NCBI GenBank assembly: GCA_910577275.1
Contig: CAJTMW010000031.1
Location: 1-43,585 of the forward strand
Direction: 5' to 3'
Origin: an uncultured Lachnospiraceae bacterium
GTDB taxonomy: Bacteria; Bacillota; Clostridia; Lachnospirales; Lachnospiraceae
DNA length: 43,585 bases
Position 1 is the stretch's first letter, and each line of letters opens with the position of its first letter. A model generated the notes under the pieces. That model ran no database searches. It worked only from the letters and a program-made list of their open reading frames with translations, and had not been told where the DNA came from. The position numbers and the translations under genes are program-made. This document shows, piece after piece, positions 15,936 through 24,023 of this stretch.

Positions 15936-16976
15936 TTACCACCCCATCCGGGAAAGCCACTCTTTGACCTTCTTTTCTCTCTGCTTTTCCGCCCAAAATT
16001 CTTCCCCTCCCGGATTCAAAGTCCCCGCCCCGGCTGCCGACTTGCCCGGATTCCGGTTGTCCGCCCCGCCCGTCATCTTTTTCGGATTCCGGTTGTCCGC
16101 CCCCGCCGTCATCTTTCCCAGCCGCAGCTCCCCGCGGATTCGCCCGTCCAGAAGGTACAAAATCCGCTCGCAGCAGCCTGCCACTTTGCTGTCATGGGTT
16201 ACCATCAAAATTGCCGTTCCTTCCCGGTTCAGTTTCATCAGCTCCTCCATAACCTCCTTTGCCGCGCTCTGGTTCAATGCGCCGGTGGGCTCGTCGGCAA
16301 ACAAAATCTCCGGCGAATTCATCATACTTCTGCAGATACATGCCCGCTGAAGCTGTCCTCCCGAAACCTGCGTAATTCTTCGCTGCTCCAGACCCGACAG
16401 GCCCAGCTTTTCCATCAGAGCCCTTGCCTCCTGCGTCAGTTCTTCCACGGACTTTCCCGGCCCTCTTTTCTTTGCGCCACGGCTTCTGTTTGCATTCATG
16501 CCACGGTTCGCTCCTTCTTTCACGTCCCGGCTTCTGTTTGCATTCATGCCACGGTTTGCGCACTCTTTCACGTCCCGGCCTCTGTTTGCATTCATGCCAT
16601 GGTTCGCGCACCCTTTCACGTCCCGGCTTACGCCTGTCTTCCTGCGCCGGCTTCTTTCCGCCTGTATCGCCGGAAGCAGAATATTATCCAGGATATTTAA
16701 ATTTGCCAGCATATTCATCTGCTGAAATACAAAGCCCATGCGGTGTAGCCGAAGCGCAGCCTTTCCGTCCTCGTCAAGCCCGGTAATCTCCGTTTCTTTC
16801 AGCCACACTCTGCCGCCGGAAGGCGCATCCATCCCCGCGGCCTGATACAAAAGCGTGGACTTTCCCGAACCGGAAGGCCCCATAACCGCCAGCATCTCCC
16901 CCTCCTCCATTTCAAAGGAAACCGAAGACAGTATTCCCTCCTTGCTCAGGTTTTCTATTTTCAGTAATTTACCCAT
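15936..16976 (-). CDS. ABC transporter ATP-binding protein (FtsX-permease partner) with minisatellite insertions
   Basis: 346 residues, an ATPase of the MacB/LolD/BceA group. Walker A is GPSGSGKST (about 33), Q-loop region GFVFQQMNML, signature VSGGQLQRA, Walker B ILFADEPTGAL, and switch His in MVTHDS. About 50 extra residues sit between the Q-loop and the signature, built of three 16-residue repeats (RDVKxxANRGMNANRx). The C-terminal tail after the switch region holds three 12-residue repeats (KMTAGADNRNPK type). Both are absent from typical family members of about 230 residues. The repeats lie in the helical subdomain loop and the tail, so the catalytic motifs remain intact. It is the last gene of the TetR-MFS-permease-ATPase operon, 13 bases after the permease. 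Confidence 0.9.
   Translation of the reverse strand: MGKLLKIENLSKEGILSSVSFEMEEGEMLAVMGPSGSGKSTLLYQAAGMDAPSGGRVWLKETEITGLDEDGKAALRLHRMGFVFQQMNMLANLNILDNILLPAIQAERSRRRKTGVSRDVKGCANHGMNANRGRDVKECANRGMNANRSRDVKEGANRGMNANRSRGAKKRGPGKSVEELTQEARALMEKLGLSGLEQRRITQVSGGQLQRACICRSMMNSPEILFADEPTGALNQSAAKEVMEELMKLNREGTAILMVTHDSKVAGCCERILYLLDGRIRGELRLGKMTAGADNRNPKKMTGGADNRNPGKSAAGAGTLNPGGEEFWAEKQREKKVKEWLSRMGW
16015..16120 (-). repeat. 36-bp in-frame minisatellite in the ATPase tail
   Basis: About three degenerate 36-bp units encode KMTAGADNRNPK, KMTGGADNRNPG and KSAAGAGTLNPG. Array edges are approximate. Confidence 0.7.
16480..16630 (-). repeat. 48-bp in-frame minisatellite in the ATPase helical domain
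   Basis: Units begin at 16480, 16528, 16576 and (partial) 16624, an exact 48-bp period. Each encodes the 16-residue unit RDVKxxANRGMNANRS, keeping the reading frame. Confidence 0.85.
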
Positions 16977-16989
16977 TGCCTTTTTCCTC

Positions 16990-19485
16990 CTACTCGCGCC
17001 CGTTACAACACTCGAAAGCCTTTATCCTCCCGATGAATGCTGTGCCGCCCCATACTGCCAGAATTGCCGGAACCGCAATCACCGCCAACCTCCCCGCAGG
17101 CGCAATGCCCTGTGAGGCGGCAAACCGGAAGCCCTCCGCGCCAAAGGATTTCATTACCGCTCCGCAAATTCTCTCCCCCAGCGGATTTCCGATAAAAATC
17201 CCGGCTGTCATCCCGCCAATAACGGGAAGCATCCCTTTTACAAAATAACTCCTTTTCATATCCGCTCCGGTAAAGCCCAGCGCTTTGTGCAGAGAAATCG
17301 CATAGCGGTCTTTTTCCACCAGCAGGCGGATAAACAGCCAAACCACCGCGCCGGTCACAAACGCCGCGATAAGCGCCGCCGCACGCTGGGCAAGCCGGAG
17401 CTGCCCCAGCGTCTGACCGTAGGTATCCTGCACGTAATCCGCAATATGGGTAACGTCCGCTCCCATGGCCCTGTATTTCTCCATCCATTTTTCCTCTTCC
17501 CCAAAGTCTCCCGCGGACTGTTTCACAAAATGTCCCTCCTGTCTTCCTGCAGGATTTTCCTCGGTTTTCTCCGCAAAATCCTTCAGGGAAACATACAAAA
17601 CGCTCCACATAACAGGCCCATCGCCTCCCGCGTCATATGCTTTCGCCGTCTTTCCCCCGTTTGTGATATCGGAATAAATGCCGCAAACCCTGTAATTTTT
17701 TATCACGCCGTACTCCGCCAGCCCCATAAAATCGCCGACGGACAGCCCCAGCTCCCTTGCGTTCATAACGGATAATGCAATTTCCCCCTGCTTTTCCGGC
17801 AGCCTCCCTTCCAGATACTCCACCGGAAATACCCCGTGGCTGCCGGTCTCCACAGCCAGATTAACCGTTTTCAAACCGGCCTTTTGCAGATTTTCCGGCG
17901 TCAAAGTTTCTTGCAGATTTTCCGGTGTCGGAGTTTCCCTCAGATTTTCCGGTATCGGAGTTTCCCTCAGATTTTCCGAAGTCAAACCATCCGCGGGCGG
18001 ACCCGCAAAAGTATCGGCCTCCGGCCCTTGCGCCGGAAGATACGCCGTACATGCCTTTGTGGTCAGCACCGCATACCGCTCCACCTGCTTATCCTTCGCC
18101 AAAGCAGAGGCGATGTCTTCCGTCACCTTTCTGATATCTGCGGTCTGCCGTATGTCCATGCGTATTTCGCCGCTCCCGATTCCCATGTAAGTGACAAAGT
18201 CCGGCAACGACATGGTATTGTATAAATTTTGCGGCACGAGTAAAAGAAAGGTGCAGGCAAAGGTCACGAGTCCGATAATCAGATACTGCCCTCCTCCCCT
18301 TTTCTCCCGGGGCTGAAACATTGCCTCCAGCGCCGAGAGCCTCTCTGTCTTTTTTAAGGACCGCCTTACGGAAAAAAGAATCGCTCCCTCTGCGAGAGCC
18401 GCCGCCCCTAAGGCTAATACCGCCGCCGCCAGTCCCCTCTCCGCATCGCCGTATAACTCCCGTATCTGTTTTTCCATCGGCGCCTTTATGCAGAAAGCCG
18501 CCCCGAGCCCGGTCAGCCCGCCGCAGACAGAAAGGAAAATATACTTTGCCATATAAATCCGCCGGATTTGCGCTCCTCCCACGCCAAGAGCCTTTAGCAT
18601 TCCCGCCTCCTTCCGCTCCCGCTCCATCTGCGTAAGGCACAGAAAGCGGACGCAGAGCATGGATATCAGCAAAACCACAATACCCACAAGAAAAATTACC
18701 AGAATCATGGTTCCGTCGGACAATGCGTTCATCATCCGAATCAGCGGCTTTGTGATTGCCGGGCCGTTTGCCGGGAGCCGCTCCGCCTCGTACGCCGCGG
18801 CAAAAGCGTTGATATCCGCGTTTTCCTCAAGAAGAAACTCAATCAGATACTCCTCCTGAACCTCAAAATTTCTTATCCCCTCGTAATCCTCCGCATTCAC
18901 CAGAAACCGCTTGGAAGAAGCCATCATGGAATTCATCTGGGCGTCCCGCAGAAAGCCCGTAATTACAAGGCGGTAATCGCCGATTTCCATCACGTCCCCC
19001 TCCGCCAGCTCATATTTGCCGCGGTAGCATACAGGGACAAAAACCTCTCCCGGCAAAACCTCCGGCACTTTTCCATCCATATTAAGCAGATAGTCAAAAT
19101 GCTCTCCCTGCACGCAAAGGCCGTTGTCCTGAGTGCTGTCCGAAAGGCTGCGCCCCCCAAGGGTAATCCGGTTGTTATCAAGATTCAGGAAACCGCAAAT
19201 CTGCCATTTACCGACCTCCCTGCGGCTTTCGGCAAAGCGGGAAATCTCCGCCGCCTCCCGCTCCCATGCTGCCGCAGCTTCCGCGCCCCCCTCATCCCTT
19301 ACATGCATCTGCATATAATCGGGAACCTCCGCCTTTTCCATCAGACTGTCGATTGCCCCTGCCAGACCGGAAAAAAGCAGCGTTGTAAGGACAAGCAGCA
19401 TTGCGGAAACCGCCATAAAAAAGAGGGCCGCGCCGGAGGAAAATTTATTTTGATTGATATCGTTTACTATCAGCTTTTTTATCAT
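16990..19485 (-). CDS. FtsX-family ABC transporter permease (831 aa)
   Basis: A large permease with an N-terminal span (about 17-45), a long extracellular domain (50-250), three spans (260-380), a second extracellular domain (430-690) and three C-terminal spans (700-820). This is the two-FtsX-domain plan of macrolide/lipoprotein/peptide-type exporters. The motif MLKALGVGGAQIRRIYMAKY, typical of FtsX cytosolic loops, is present, and a second copy reads SLHKALGFTGADMKRSYFVK. A four-unit nine-residue repeat (ENLRETPTP) interrupts the second outer domain. The gene lies 42 bases after the MFS gene and just before its ATPase, so it belongs to the TetR-controlled operon. The substrate is unknown; drug, peptide or lipid export is the family norm. 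Confidence 0.88.
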   Translation of the reverse strand: MIKKLIVNDINQNKFSSGAALFFMAVSAMLLVLTTLLFSGLAGAIDSLMEKAEVPDYMQMHVRDEGGAEAAAAWEREAAEISRFAESRREVGKWQICGFLNLDNNRITLGGRSLSDSTQDNGLCVQGEHFDYLLNMDGKVPEVLPGEVFVPVCYRGKYELAEGDVMEIGDYRLVITGFLRDAQMNSMMASSKRFLVNAEDYEGIRNFEVQEEYLIEFLLEENADINAFAAAYEAERLPANGPAITKPLIRMMNALSDGTMILVIFLVGIVVLLISMLCVRFLCLTQMERERKEAGMLKALGVGGAQIRRIYMAKYIFLSVCGGLTGLGAAFCIKAPMEKQIRELYGDAERGLAAAVLALGAAALAEGAILFSVRRSLKKTERLSALEAMFQPREKRGGGQYLIIGLVTFACTFLLLVPQNLYNTMSLPDFVTYMGIGSGEIRMDIRQTADIRKVTEDIASALAKDKQVERYAVLTTKACTAYLPAQGPEADTFAGPPADGLTSENLRETPIPENLRETPTPENLQETLTPENLQKAGLKTVNLAVETGSHGVFPVEYLEGRLPEKQGEIALSVMNARELGLSVGDFMGLAEYGVIKNYRVCGIYSDITNGGKTAKAYDAGGDGPVMWSVLYVSLKDFAEKTEENPAGRQEGHFVKQSAGDFGEEEKWMEKYRAMGADVTHIADYVQDTYGQTLGQLRLAQRAAALIAAFVTGAVVWLFIRLLVEKDRYAISLHKALGFTGADMKRSYFVKGMLPVIGGMTAGIFIGNPLGERICGAVMKSFGAEGFRFAASQGIAPAGRLAVIAVPAILAVWGGTAFIGRIKAFECCNGRE
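17886..17985 (-). repeat. 27-bp in-frame minisatellite in the permease
   Basis: Units begin at 17886, 17913, 17940 and 17967 (exact 27-bp period, last copy partial). They encode nine-residue units of type ENLRETPTP in the second extracellular domain. Confidence 0.85.
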
Positions 19486-19527
19486 AAAGCTCCCTTTCCG
19501 TTATATTTTACAAAACGAATCCCCGGC

Positions 19528-20766
19528 TCATCCCGCTTCTTCCAGCGCCCTCACGCTTTTTACAAAATACAGGAAAAATGCGGTCAGACCAAGCAACGCG
19601 CCCACCGCCATGACGATTCCCGCCGCTCCCCTTCCTACGCTTACCCGGAATTTCTCCGCGGCTTTGTCCGCCGCCGCGCCCGCCAGACCATAGGCCGCCA
19701 CATATCCAATCTGAGAGATGAAACCTATCAGCCCCCACGCCCGTCCCTGCAGCGCATCCGGGATGTTGCGCCTTATCAGATAATCCAGACAATTATTGGC
19801 AAAAGGCAGCATGGCAAAGAAAAGGAAACCAAAACCGCAGGCGCAGAAAATATTCTCCCGGACGCCAAAGCCCGCCATCCCGATTCCGGCAATGAACAGG
19901 GAAACCGAAAGGATTCGGGCATGACCGCTCTTTATGCCTTTTACCCCCAGAAAAAGGCCGGAAACCAGCATTCCGCAGGCGCAGACCGTTTCCCCGATTC
20001 CAAGCACCGTGCTGTCCGCAAAATTTAAAATCACAGGCTGGGCAAGTATCTGAAAAGTCCCCATGAAAAAAGTAATCAGGGCGGATACCGTAATCAGAAT
20101 TAAAATCCCCCGCCTGCCTGTAACCGCCTTCCATCCCTGCCGGAAGCTCTCGATGAATGATTCTTCGCCCGCCTTCTCCTTTACGGCAATTTCCTTCCTC
20201 ACAACCGCCGCCCCAATCACCGTGGGGAAAAAGGTGCAAATGTCAATGAGAAGCAGCAGCCTCATATCGCTGACCGCCAGCAACGCGCCCGCCAGAACCG
20301 GAGATATCAGATATCTTGCGCTTCCGGCAATACTTACCATGCCGCTGGCCCTGGAATACTCCTCTTTCGTGAGCAAATCCGTCACCGTCGCGCGATAGGA
20401 CGGCTCCAGCAAAGCCGAAAAGACGGCGCTCACGAACACGCCGATGCAAATCTGATACAGCGCCGCTTCCCCGCTCCTCATGCAGACAAGTATGTAAAAA
20501 ATCCCCAGCGCCGAACATCCGTCCCCAATCATCATCAGTAGCCGCCTGTCATAACGGTCCGCCAGCACCCCCGCCGGAACGCTGAAAAGAAGCGTCGGAA
20601 GAAACGCCAGAAGCGTGACCAATGCCATACTTGCGGCGCTGCCTGTCTTTTGAAATACATACACGCCAAGCCCGAAGCTGGTGAGCCCGCCGCCAACACC
20701 CGATATCAGTTCTCCTGCCCACAGCAGTATAAATTTTGAAAAATTGCTTTTATTATTCTTTTTCAT
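19528..20766 (-). CDS. MFS efflux transporter (412 aa)
   Basis: A twelve-span major facilitator. The N-half carries the family loop (GVLADRYDRRLLMMIGDG, the D-R-x-D-R-R type of MotifA) and the start FILLWAGELISGVGGGLTSFGLGVYV resembles macrolide-efflux/Mef-like and enterobactin-exporter-like carriers. I place the start at the Met of MKKNNKSNFSK because GGGGGAAAT precedes it; a longer frame up to 20853 only translates the upstream palindromic leader. It is the second gene of the operon, after tetR, with its own promoter/operator at 20872-20899. Likely role: export of a toxic compound sensed by the TetR protein. The substrate is unknown. Confidence 0.88.
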   Translation of the reverse strand: MKKNNKSNFSKFILLWAGELISGVGGGLTSFGLGVYVFQKTGSAASMALVTLLAFLPTLLFSVPAGVLADRYDRRLLMMIGDGCSALGIFYILVCMRSGEAALYQICIGVFVSAVFSALLEPSYRATVTDLLTKEEYSRASGMVSIAGSARYLISPVLAGALLAVSDMRLLLLIDICTFFPTVIGAAVVRKEIAVKEKAGEESFIESFRQGWKAVTGRRGILILITVSALITFFMGTFQILAQPVILNFADSTVLGIGETVCACGMLVSGLFLGVKGIKSGHARILSVSLFIAGIGMAGFGVRENIFCACGFGFLFFAMLPFANNCLDYLIRRNIPDALQGRAWGLIGFISQIGYVAAYGLAGAAADKAAEKFRVSVGRGAAGIVMAVGALLGLTAFFLYFVKSVRALEEAG

Positions 20767-20767
20767 A

Positions 20768-20868
20768 TTTCCCCCATTTCTGCGCTGCTTTGTCGCGCAT
20801 TTCAAGTTTGTGCCTGCGCTGCATCCACAAACTTGCAGAGAAAAGATTTGCAAAATCTTTCACTTTTC
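20768..20868 (-). repeat. Palindromic leader element, copy B
   Basis: On the minus strand this reads like copy A (13500-13587): a hairpin around GAAAGATTTTGCAAATCTTTTC, then CAAGTTTGTG, a 13-base loop and CACAAACTTG (20803-20835), then ATGCGCGACAAAGCAGCGCA before the Shine-Dalgarno. The loop reads GATGCAGCGCAGG, the reverse complement (one change) of the loop in copy A. The rest of the element keeps the same orientation toward its gene. Confidence 0.8.
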
Positions 20869-20871
20869 TCA

Positions 20872-20899
20872 TTTATAGACCGATTATCGGTCGGTATAA
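20872..20899 (-). promoter_or_regulatory. MFS promoter with TetR operator between -35 and -10
   Basis: Minus strand TTATAC (20894-20899), 16-base spacer, TATAAA (20872-20877). The spacer is filled by a perfect 15-bp palindrome GACCGATAATCGGTC (20878-20892). The half-site ACCGAC also occurs in the operator candidate in front of tetR (21582-21598). This gives the efflux genes their own TetR-controlled start. Confidence 0.7.
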
Positions 20900-20921
20900 C
20901 TGTGAAAAAAGAAAGGAACTC

Positions 20922-21551
20922 TCAGCTCCTTTCAAATATCGGGAGAATTACCGCCTTCATACTCCCCCGCTCCATTCCAAGAAGACGTTCAAGGTTATAA
21001 ATGAAGGCGTTTATTTTTCTCTCCCTTTCCTCCTTACCGTGCTCCGCCAGCGTGTCGAATGCCGTATTGGAGTACAGCAAGGTCATCTCCGCAACCTCCG
21101 CCGGATATTCCGTTTTGCAGATTCCCTGCGCTATTCCCTCTCTGATAAGAGCGGTGACGAGCGGATTGACCCCAGCCAGCAGACGCTCCTGCATCTTCTG
21201 ATGCATCAGCGCATTCTGCGGCTTGTGTACCTGTTCCATAATCTCCTGCCCGAGGGAACCGTTTACATTGAGAGCCGTCATCATCATGGTCAGCCGCTTA
21301 AGCACCGGTATCTCCTTTTTTGCCAGAAGTGCCGCCGCCTTTTCCACCAGCCGCCCCGTCATCCGGTCAATCATGGCGTCCAGAATATCCTCCTTTGACT
21401 TGAAGTGATAATAAAGCGTGCCTCTGGCAATCCCGACTTCGTTTAAGATATCGCTGGTGCTGGTGTTGTCAAAGCCTTTTGTCCCAAACAGACGCTCCGC
21501 CACGTCCAGTATTTCGTTTTTGCGCTCTTCTGCTTCTTTTACTGTTCTCAT
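20922..21551 (-). CDS. TetR/AcrR family transcriptional regulator (209 aa)
   Basis: An N-terminal helix-turn-helix domain of the TetR type: RKNEILDVAERLFGTKGFDN, TSTSDILNEVGIARGTLYYH, FKSKEDILDAMI. The ligand-binding half (60-209) is not specific. The start at 21551 has a weak purine-rich Shine-Dalgarno (CCTGAAAG). The promoter at 21603-21631 overlaps a palindromic site immediately downstream, so autorepression is likely. The gene precedes an MFS transporter and an ABC exporter pair on the same strand, the classic setting of an efflux repressor. Confidence 0.92.
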   Translation of the reverse strand: MRTVKEAEERKNEILDVAERLFGTKGFDNTSTSDILNEVGIARGTLYYHFKSKEDILDAMIDRMTGRLVEKAAALLAKKEIPVLKRLTMMMTALNVNGSLGQEIMEQVHKPQNALMHQKMQERLLAGVNPLVTALIREGIAQGICKTEYPAEVAEMTLLYSNTAFDTLAEHGKEERERKINAFIYNLERLLGMERGSMKAVILPIFERS

Positions 21552-21581
21552 CTTTCAGGTCACCGTTTTTTGAGTTTGTGT

Positions 21582-21631
21582 ACCGACTGTCTGTCAGTTA
21601 TGATATTAGCAGAAACGAATGACTTTGTCAA
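21582..21631 (-). promoter_or_regulatory. tetR promoter with overlapping operator
   Basis: TTGACA (21626-21631), a 17-base spacer, TAATAT (21603-21608), then the imperfect palindrome ACTGACAGACAGTCGGT (21582-21598) covering the expected transcription start. It matches the MFS operator at 11 of 17 positions when aligned on ACCGAC. Confidence 0.75.
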
Positions 21632-21654
21632 ATATATATGTACCGCACAGGATT

Positions 21655-22656
21655 TTATTCCCCGAAAGGCACCAGATTCTTCACAACCTCCGAAAGCGGC
21701 ACCACCTTATCGCCATTGTCAATATCCACCAGCGTATACCGGTCATTTCCCATCCCCAGCTCCTTCATATAAGTAAGCTGGCGAAGACCGTGGCGGGATT
21801 CCATTCTCTCCACAAGGGCATGCCGCTCCTCCTCCTTCATGGCATAGATAATGTCCACACATGCCTGGTCAAGTGCCAGAATATCAAGGGAAGCGCAGAT
21901 TCCCACATTGGGCGTCACTACCGGCTCGGCGTAAATCCCTTCGCAGTCGCAGGAAACAGACATATTCCTCATCACATTAATATAGGCAATCTTTTTACCG
22001 AAGTAATCCGCCACGGCCTTGGTGGACTCGGTCATGCGCTCCATGAATTCCTCGTCGCTGATATCCCACTGGTCATTTTGTCCGGGTGTAGTGTGAATCA
22101 TGGCCTTTCCCACCTTGCCGTCGGCGCAGCCGATTCCGATATTTTTGTTGGAGCCGCCAAAGCCGCCTTTGGTATGGCCTTTAAAATGAGTGAGCGCCAG
22201 CAGGGAATCATATTCCGGCAGCGTCTTTCCCACAGACATTTCCGTAAACCATTTTCCGCCCTTCACAGGCAGGGTGACAGCGCCCTCCGCATCCATGATA
22301 TCCACCTCCCGGAAGGTCCAGCCGTTGACCTTTAAGGTTTCCCTGTGCTTTTCCGTGGTATCCCTGTCGCCCTCGTAATAGGAGTTGGTCTCAATAATCG
22401 TTCCCTCCGCCAGCTCCTTTTCCATCAGCTCCCTTACCCACTCTCTGGGGATAATGTTGGGGCCGTTCTTTTCCCCGGTATGCAGCTTTACTGCAATTTT
22501 GCCTTCCAGCGCTCCCTGAATGCGCCTGTAAATCTTCGTCAGTCCTTCCGCAGATAAATCCCGCGTAAAAAATACAACGGATTCTCCGCCAGTGCGCTCC
22601 TCATAAGGGATATAACGCTCTCCGCCAGTGCCGGGAACTACTTTTTTCTCTTTCAT
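21655..22656 (-). CDS. DUF362 domain protein (333 aa)
   Basis: A DUF362-family protein with the recognisable segments IAVKLHTGEKNGPNIIPREW, LALTHFKGHTKGGFGGSNKN, IGIGCADGKVGKAMIHT and CASLDILALDQACVDI. Family members are often linked to Fe-S proteins; this one shows Cys only as isolated residues and no ferredoxin motif, so it lacks the C-terminal 4Fe-4S part. The start at 22656 is decided by a perfect AGGAGGT six bases upstream; the longer frame to 22806 overlaps the preceding gene. It follows the aldo/keto reductase by 65 bases and is probably co-transcribed with it from the MerR promoter. The biochemical role is unknown. Confidence 0.85.
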   Translation of the reverse strand: MKEKKVVPGTGGERYIPYEERTGGESVVFFTRDLSAEGLTKIYRRIQGALEGKIAVKLHTGEKNGPNIIPREWVRELMEKELAEGTIIETNSYYEGDRDTTEKHRETLKVNGWTFREVDIMDAEGAVTLPVKGGKWFTEMSVGKTLPEYDSLLALTHFKGHTKGGFGGSNKNIGIGCADGKVGKAMIHTTPGQNDQWDISDEEFMERMTESTKAVADYFGKKIAYINVMRNMSVSCDCEGIYAEPVVTPNVGICASLDILALDQACVDIIYAMKEEERHALVERMESRHGLRQLTYMKELGMGNDRYTLVDIDNGDKVVPLSEVVKNLVPFGE

Positions 22657-22721
22657 CAAAAATACCTCCTGTTTTCTATTCTGGTTCCGCTGTGCCCCCA
22701 TACAGGGGGGTTCATCGGTAT

Positions 22722-23816
22722 CTATCTCCCGAAATGTTCCGCTATCTTCTTCATTTTTTCCGACTGCCGCACCTGGAAAGGGCAGCGTCTGTCGCAATGG
22801 CCGCATCCGATACAGTCCCCGGCGTGCTTTTCCAGCTTTTCATAATGCCCGGCCGCCATGGTATCGCCTGCCATGGACAAATCGTAATATTTATTAATCA
22901 GTCCGATATTCAGCCCGACCGGACAGGGATGACAGTGGTTACAGTACACGCAGCTTCCCACCGCGTCCTTTGGCGTGAATGTGCCGAGAACGCTGTAGTC
23001 CCGCTCCCCCCGCGGCGCGTCGAAAAATCCCAGCAGCTCCTTCACGTCCTCCGCATTCCGTATGCCGGGCAGAACCGTCACTACCCCCGGCTTGTCAAGG
23101 GCGTATTGAATGCACTGATATCTGGTGAGCGCTTTTCCAAAAGGCGAAGTCCTCCCGTCCAGAAGCTGTCCGCCGGAAAAGGGCTTCATGACGGAAATCC
23201 CAATCCCTTCCGCCTCGCATCTCCTGTAGAGTCGCATTCTCTCATCCGTACTGCCCTTTGCATATTCGCCGTGTCGGTAATCATATCCGGGATTGATGGA
23301 AAACATAAGCTGTTCCGCCACCTCGACATCCAGTACCGTCTCCGCCAGCGAAGGGGTATGGGTGGAAAGCCCGATATGCCTGACCACTCCCTGAGCTTTC
23401 ATATCGAGCAGATATTCCAGCACTCCGTTTTTCTGATAATCCTCCCAGTCCGACGCTCCGTCAAGACAATGGATAAAGCCGTAGTCCACATAGTCTGTTT
23501 TCAGCTCCCGAAGCATCCACTCCACCTGGTTTTTCACTTTGTCCAGCCTGGTCGTCCAGCCGTATTCGCCTGTCTCGTAGTTGGCCCCGAAATGAACCTG
23601 ATAGAGCATTTCCTCCCGGAGCCCCTCAAAAGCCTTTCCGTAATATCCGAAGGTCTTTGCCCCGGCGGTTGCAAGGTCGGCAAAATTAATTCCGTTCGCG
23701 TGGGCAAGGTGCAAAGCCTCCACCGCTTCCTTCTCCGAAGACTCCGCTATGTAGCTGGTTCCCAGACCAATCACGCTGATACTGTCCCCGGTTTTTTTGT
23801 TTATCCTGTACTCCAA
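22722..23816 (-). CDS. Aldo/keto reductase with C-terminal 4Fe-4S cluster motifs (364 aa, TTG start)
   Basis: An AKR-type TIM barrel: VIGLGTSYIAES near the start, NFADLATAGAKTFGYYGKA, DYVDYGFIHCLDG, VRHIGLSTHTPS and GISVMKPFSGGQLL. The C-terminus has ferredoxin-like cysteines (CVYCNHCHPCPVG and CIGCGHCDRRCPF), so it is the Fe-S-containing branch. The catalytic Tyr region reads FGYYGKAFEGL. I choose the TTG at 23816 because GAGAGGAGG precedes it and homology begins there (LEYRINKKTGD). The frame further upstream to 23945 translates an inverted-repeat leader. Divergent from a merR gene, with a MerR-type promoter between; likely induced by the signal that MerR senses, such as electrophiles or redox stress (inference). 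Confidence 0.88.
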   Translation of the reverse strand: MEYRINKKTGDSISVIGLGTSYIAESSEKEAVEALHLAHANGINFADLATAGAKTFGYYGKAFEGLREEMLYQVHFGANYETGEYGWTTRLDKVKNQVEWMLRELKTDYVDYGFIHCLDGASDWEDYQKNGVLEYLLDMKAQGVVRHIGLSTHTPSLAETVLDVEVAEQLMFSINPGYDYRHGEYAKGSTDERMRLYRRCEAEGIGISVMKPFSGGQLLDGRTSPFGKALTRYQCIQYALDKPGVVTVLPGIRNAEDVKELLGFFDAPRGERDYSVLGTFTPKDAVGSCVYCNHCHPCPVGLNIGLINKYYDLSMAGDTMAAGHYEKLEKHAGDCIGCGHCDRRCPFQVRQSEKMKKIAEHFGR

Positions 23817-23844
23817 AGCAGCCTCCTCTCTTTTCCTCTTTCTT

Positions 23845-23922
23845 CCACGGAAATCAATTTTCTGCCCGAACCACTCTCCGCCAGCGTACAGCTCTCCGAA
23901 ATCTGAAAATTGATTTCCATGG
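23845..23922 (-). repeat. 18-bp inverted repeat in the aldo/keto reductase leader
   Basis: CCACGGAAATCAATTTTC (23845-23862) and GAAAATTGATTTCCATGG (23905-23922) pair with a single mismatch around a 42-base interior that contains CTCTCCG twice. It lies in the 5' untranslated region between the MerR promoter and the TTG start. It could be a stable leader hairpin or a small palindromic mobile element. Confidence 0.75.
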
Positions 23923-23953
23923 GTCAATGTTGATTTTTTTACCATTATATGCT

Positions 23954-23984
23954 ATTTTAATACCTAAACCTGACTTTAGGTCAA
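23954..23984 (-). promoter_or_regulatory. MerR-type promoter with 19-bp spacer and operator
   Basis: Minus strand TTGACC (23979-23984), a 19-base spacer, TAAAAT (23954-23959). The spacer region holds the inverted repeat ACCTAAA (23962-23968) / TTTAGGT (23975-23981). A 19-bp spacer with the dyad between the hexamers is the hallmark of promoters twisted into activity by MerR proteins. It faces the aldo/keto reductase. Confidence 0.88.
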
Positions 23985-24023
23985 TACCTGATTTAAAAAG
24001 TTATGCACCGGGAGGTATGGATA

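Noticed and set aside
20767..20853. N-terminal extension of the MFS protein (MQIFSLQVCGCS...)
   Set aside because: It translates the palindromic leader element shared with 13500-13587 and precedes a well-placed Shine-Dalgarno and Met.
23845..23922. Miniature transposable element (MITE)
   Set aside because: Inverted arms exist, but no target-site duplication is evident and there is only one copy in the window; kept as a leader inverted repeat.
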